Of a DNA stretch of 7,874 nucleotides, positions 6,230 to 7,874 are shown in pieces; the first letter of the stretch is position 1, and every line of letters begins with the position of its first letter. The notes beneath the pieces were generated by a model. It made no database searches. It had not been told where the DNA came from and worked only from the letters and a program-made list of their open reading frames with translations. The stretch covers positions 328 through 8,201 of the forward strand of contig DEQA01000002.1 of assembly GCA_002359075.1 (NCBI GenBank), in the 5' to 3' direction. The DNA is from Planococcaceae bacterium UBA3378 (lineage in GTDB: Bacteria; Bacillota; Bacilli; Bacillales_A; Planococcaceae). A program made the position numbers and the translations under genes.

Positions 6230-6255
6230 ACAAGTTTTTTCATGTGTGATAAAGT
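6227..6255 (+). promoter_or_regulatory. Promoter for ytzB
   Basis: TTTACA (6227-6232, one mismatch to TTGACA), 17-base spacer, TAAAGT (6250-6255, two mismatches), with TG at 6247-6248 making an extended -10. The start point would be near 6262, about 22 bases before the ATG. A strong AAAGGAGG ribosome site (6269-6276) follows. Confidence 0.55.
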
Positions 6256-6284
6256 AAATAAGAGAAATAAAGGAGGGGCTTATA

Positions 6285-6602
6285 ATGAAATTACGTGATT
6301 TTATGTTGGGTGTAGTAACAGGATTGGCTGCAGCAGTCATCATTAAAGAAGTAACAGAAAAAGTGTCACCTTACAAATCCGCTAATGAAATATTGGAAAA
6401 TATTAAAGCGGATTTCAAAAAGGACTCACCAATTGACGGTTCTTGGATTTATATGAAAACTGAAAACTTCTCGAATGGCTTTACAGAAGTCCCTGTTTAC
6501 CGGGGAGGAATTTCCCGCCTGAAAAATGGCGAATTGGAGACATATGAATTTGCAGCAGACGCACGAACTGGTGCTGTTGTTGATTTACAATTAGTAGGCT
6601 AA
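6285..6602 (+). CDS. ytzB: YtzB-like small membrane-anchored or secreted protein (PepSY-like)
   Basis: A 105-residue protein and the only plus-strand gene here. Residues 4 to about 23 (starting RDFMLGVVTG) form a hydrophobic N-terminal anchor or uncleaved signal. A helix (EKVSPYKSANEILENIKADF) follows, then a small beta-rich PepSY-like domain with VPVYRGGISRL and ELETYEFAADARTGAVVDL, ending in strand DLQLVG. Family members are described as predicted small secreted proteins; PepSY domains elsewhere inhibit or modulate peptidases. Its divergence from the aminopeptidase gene ytoP is notable, but ytoP is cytosolic, so a direct link is only a guess. The ATG follows AAAGGAGG at eight bases. The size matches B. 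subtilis YtzB (about 104 residues). It converges on ytnP and shares a bidirectional terminator. Confidence 0.85.
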   Translation: MKLRDFMLGVVTGLAAAVIIKEVTEKVSPYKSANEILENIKADFKKDSPIDGSWIYMKTENFSNGFTEVPVYRGGISRLKNGELETYEFAADARTGAVVDLQLVG

Positions 6603-6632
6603 TTCACAGCCTGTCTGTCGTTAGACAGCGTT

Positions 6633-6662
6633 AAAAAACGCCCCCATATGGGAGCGTTTTTT
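6633..6662. terminator. Bidirectional terminator between ytzB and ytnP
   Basis: AAAAAACGC (6633-6641) pairs with GCGTTTTTT (6654-6662), and CCC-ATAT-GGG closes the inner stem with one C/A mismatch. The A-run on one side and the T-run on the other make it a terminator on both strands, for ytzB from the left and ytnP from the right. A separate 6-bp hairpin CTGTCT/AGACAG (6611-6628) lies just before it. Confidence 0.9.
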
Positions 6663-6663
6663 C

Positions 6664-7530
6664 TTAGTTAAATTGAATCAATGCTTCATTCGAGCGCTTT
6701 AAGCTGTCCACAATCTCTTTTCCGCTTGCATCCCACTGGATCATGCGGTAATAGGCATCATGGTAGAAAATGAATTTATAGCCATGTTCAAGCGCTTCTT
6801 TCATAAGGCGCTCTTTAGCAAATACACTTGTCATTGGATAATCATCATAGGCAAGTACCCATAAAGGATTTTGATGAGCATGTGTTGGCATGATATCTGC
6901 CATATGCACCAATACTTCGCCGTGTTGCTCCAGCTTGATAATGGCATGCCCCTCACTATGTCCTCCTGTATGGATCATGTTAATACCAGGTGCTACTTCC
7001 AATTCACCGTCAAAAGGCTTTACAAGGTGCTGTACGGGCTCCCAGTTTTCCTTCCAGTAAGTATTACGTGAACGGATATTTGGATGACGCATTTCATCCC
7101 ATTCAATCTGCGTTACATAAATATCAGCATTCGGGAAAGACGGAACGAGCTGCTCACCTTCCCAATAGGTTAATCCACCAGCATGATCAAAATGCAGGTG
7201 TGTCATTAATACAGCGTCAATGTCTTCTGGTGAAAGGCCGAGCTCTTTCAAGCTTTCAAAAATAGCTGATTCCTCTGAGACACCAAAATTACGGAGCTGT
7301 TTTTCATTCAGCTTTCCAAAACCAACTCCGGAATCAATCAAATAATTTTTTCCTTCATATTGGATCAAAATCGGTTCACACGCTAATTCAATTTGGTTTT
7401 TTTCGTTTACCGGATACTTGCGTGACCATAACGGCTTAGGAACAACACCAAACATGGCCCCTCCATCTAAAGCCGTTACACCCCCGTTTAGCCACGTAAG
7501 TTTCATGTTGTGAAATAATAGTTCATCCAT
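6664..7530 (-). CDS. ytnP: YtnP-like quorum-quenching lactonase (metallo-beta-lactamase fold)
   Basis: A 288-residue cytoplasmic metal hydrolase of the metallo-beta-lactamase superfamily, related to AHL lactonases such as AiiA; B. subtilis YtnP (about 281 residues) is the closest named relative. YtnP-type enzymes open acyl-homoserine or gamma-butyrolactone-type signals, and the B. subtilis enzyme is reported to interfere with Streptomyces signalling. The dinuclear zinc site is complete: THLHFDH with His111, His113, Asp115 and His116, then His191 in TGGHSEGH, Asp212 in HMADIMP, and His257 in FYHDAYY. There is no signal peptide. The ATG at 7530 follows AGGGGG at good spacing; an internal Met9 is less likely. 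The gene lies about 100 bases after trmB with no clear terminator between them, so it may be cotranscribed with trmB. It ends in the shared bidirectional terminator. Confidence 0.9.
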   Translation of the reverse strand: MDELLFHNMKLTWLNGGVTALDGGAMFGVVPKPLWSRKYPVNEKNQIELACEPILIQYEGKNYLIDSGVGFGKLNEKQLRNFGVSEESAIFESLKELGLSPEDIDAVLMTHLHFDHAGGLTYWEGEQLVPSFPNADIYVTQIEWDEMRHPNIRSRNTYWKENWEPVQHLVKPFDGELEVAPGINMIHTGGHSEGHAIIKLEQHGEVLVHMADIMPTHAHQNPLWVLAYDDYPMTSVFAKERLMKEALEHGYKFIFYHDAYYRMIQWDASGKEIVDSLKRSNEALIQFN

Positions 7531-7631
7531 CTTAAAATCCCCCTGCTCTTTTAATGTGAAGATGCGATTTTAACCGATAGACTGGTACAAGATTTTGGCC
7601 TGCAAATGACTAGCTGCCTTTTCAAAGGCCA

Positions 7632-7874
7632 TCATTTCACCATAAATTGACATTCCAGCCGGTAGATCGGCTGCCCTTTAGCGGAAAACTTTTCTTCATA
7701 TTCCGTCATAATATTATCCTCAGGCATCTCCGCATGCAGATTAAGCGAAACATAGTTCAAGCGCATGCCGTAATGATTCATGCTCACTAATGAATACTCA
7801 AAAAGCCCGCGGTTATCCGTCTTGAAATGGATTTCTCCATTATCGATTAAAATCGACTCATATAATTTCAGGAA
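7632..7874 (-). CDS. trmB: TrmB, tRNA (guanine-N7)-methyltransferase, C-terminal part
   Basis: The last 80 codons of trmB, entering from the right edge in frame and ending with TGA at 7634-7632. TrmB uses S-adenosylmethionine to make m7G at position 46 in the variable loop of many tRNAs; the full protein is usually about 215 residues. The visible part carries the characteristic GEIHFKTDNRGLFEYSL segment (the TDN motif lines the active site). It also has MTEYEEKFSAKGQPIYRLE with the T-x-x-E catalytic motif, where Thr and Glu contact the methyl donor and the guanine. The methyltransferase core with the SAM-binding glycine loop lies outside the window. In B. subtilis trmB also lies beside ytnP. 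Confidence 0.95.
   Translation of the reverse strand, partial: FLKLYESILIDNGEIHFKTDNRGLFEYSLVSMNHYGMRLNYVSLNLHAEMPEDNIMTEYEEKFSAKGQPIYRLECQFMVK

Noticed and set aside
6119..6343. Minus-strand 74-residue open frame across the divergent promoter region and the ytzB start
   Set aside because: It covers the promoters of both flanking genes and the coding start of ytzB, with no ribosome site and no recognisable domain.
1..7874. Mobile element, CRISPR array, defence system, tRNA or rRNA gene
   Set aside because: No transposase, integrase, repeat-spacer pattern, terminal inverted repeats or structured RNA gene was seen; composition and gene order look like ordinary core chromosome.

Overview
The window reads as chromosomal core DNA from a low-to-mid GC Bacillota. 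It is most like a Bacillales rod of the Planococcaceae (Lysinibacillus/Solibacillus type). The basis is the gene set sftA (ytpS), ytpR, ytpQ, ytoP, ytzB, ytnP and trmB, which are neighbours in Bacillus subtilis, together with AGGAGG-type ribosome binding sites and A/T-rich promoters. The genus is an inference from protein character, not from a search. All genes but one (ytzB) lie on the minus strand.

Right to left, in the main direction of transcription: the C-terminal third of trmB (tRNA m7G46 methyltransferase) enters at the right edge. The metallo-beta-lactamase-fold lactonase ytnP follows and ends at a bidirectional terminator shared with the convergent plus-strand gene ytzB, a small membrane-anchored PepSY-like protein. 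ytzB and the M42 aminopeptidase gene ytoP diverge from a 180-bp region with promoters in both directions and two competing hairpins between them. ytoP ends at a strong intrinsic terminator. A good promoter beside it starts a unit with a DUF84/YjjX-like nucleoside triphosphatase (TTG start) and an unrecognised lipoprotein. Then comes ytpQ (DUF1444), overlapping ytpR (tRNA-binding domain) by four bases, and a terminator after ytpR. A roughly 320-bp gap without a convincing gene leads to sftA, of which only the long acidic N-terminal half is present before the left edge.

Functionally the block mixes housekeeping roles: tRNA modification and a tRNA-binding protein, cleansing of damaged nucleotides, peptide turnover, signal-lactone degradation, and chromosome clearance from the septum. 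In B. subtilis a thioredoxin-like gene (ytpP) precedes ytpQ. Here that place is taken by the lipoprotein and the DUF84 gene.

I see no mobile element, CRISPR array, tRNA/rRNA gene or defence system. The least explained items are a 10-bp hairpin capped by a UACG tetraloop just before ytpQ, the unrecognised lipoprotein, the very long acidic SftA linker, and the hairpin cluster between the ytoP and ytzB promoters.
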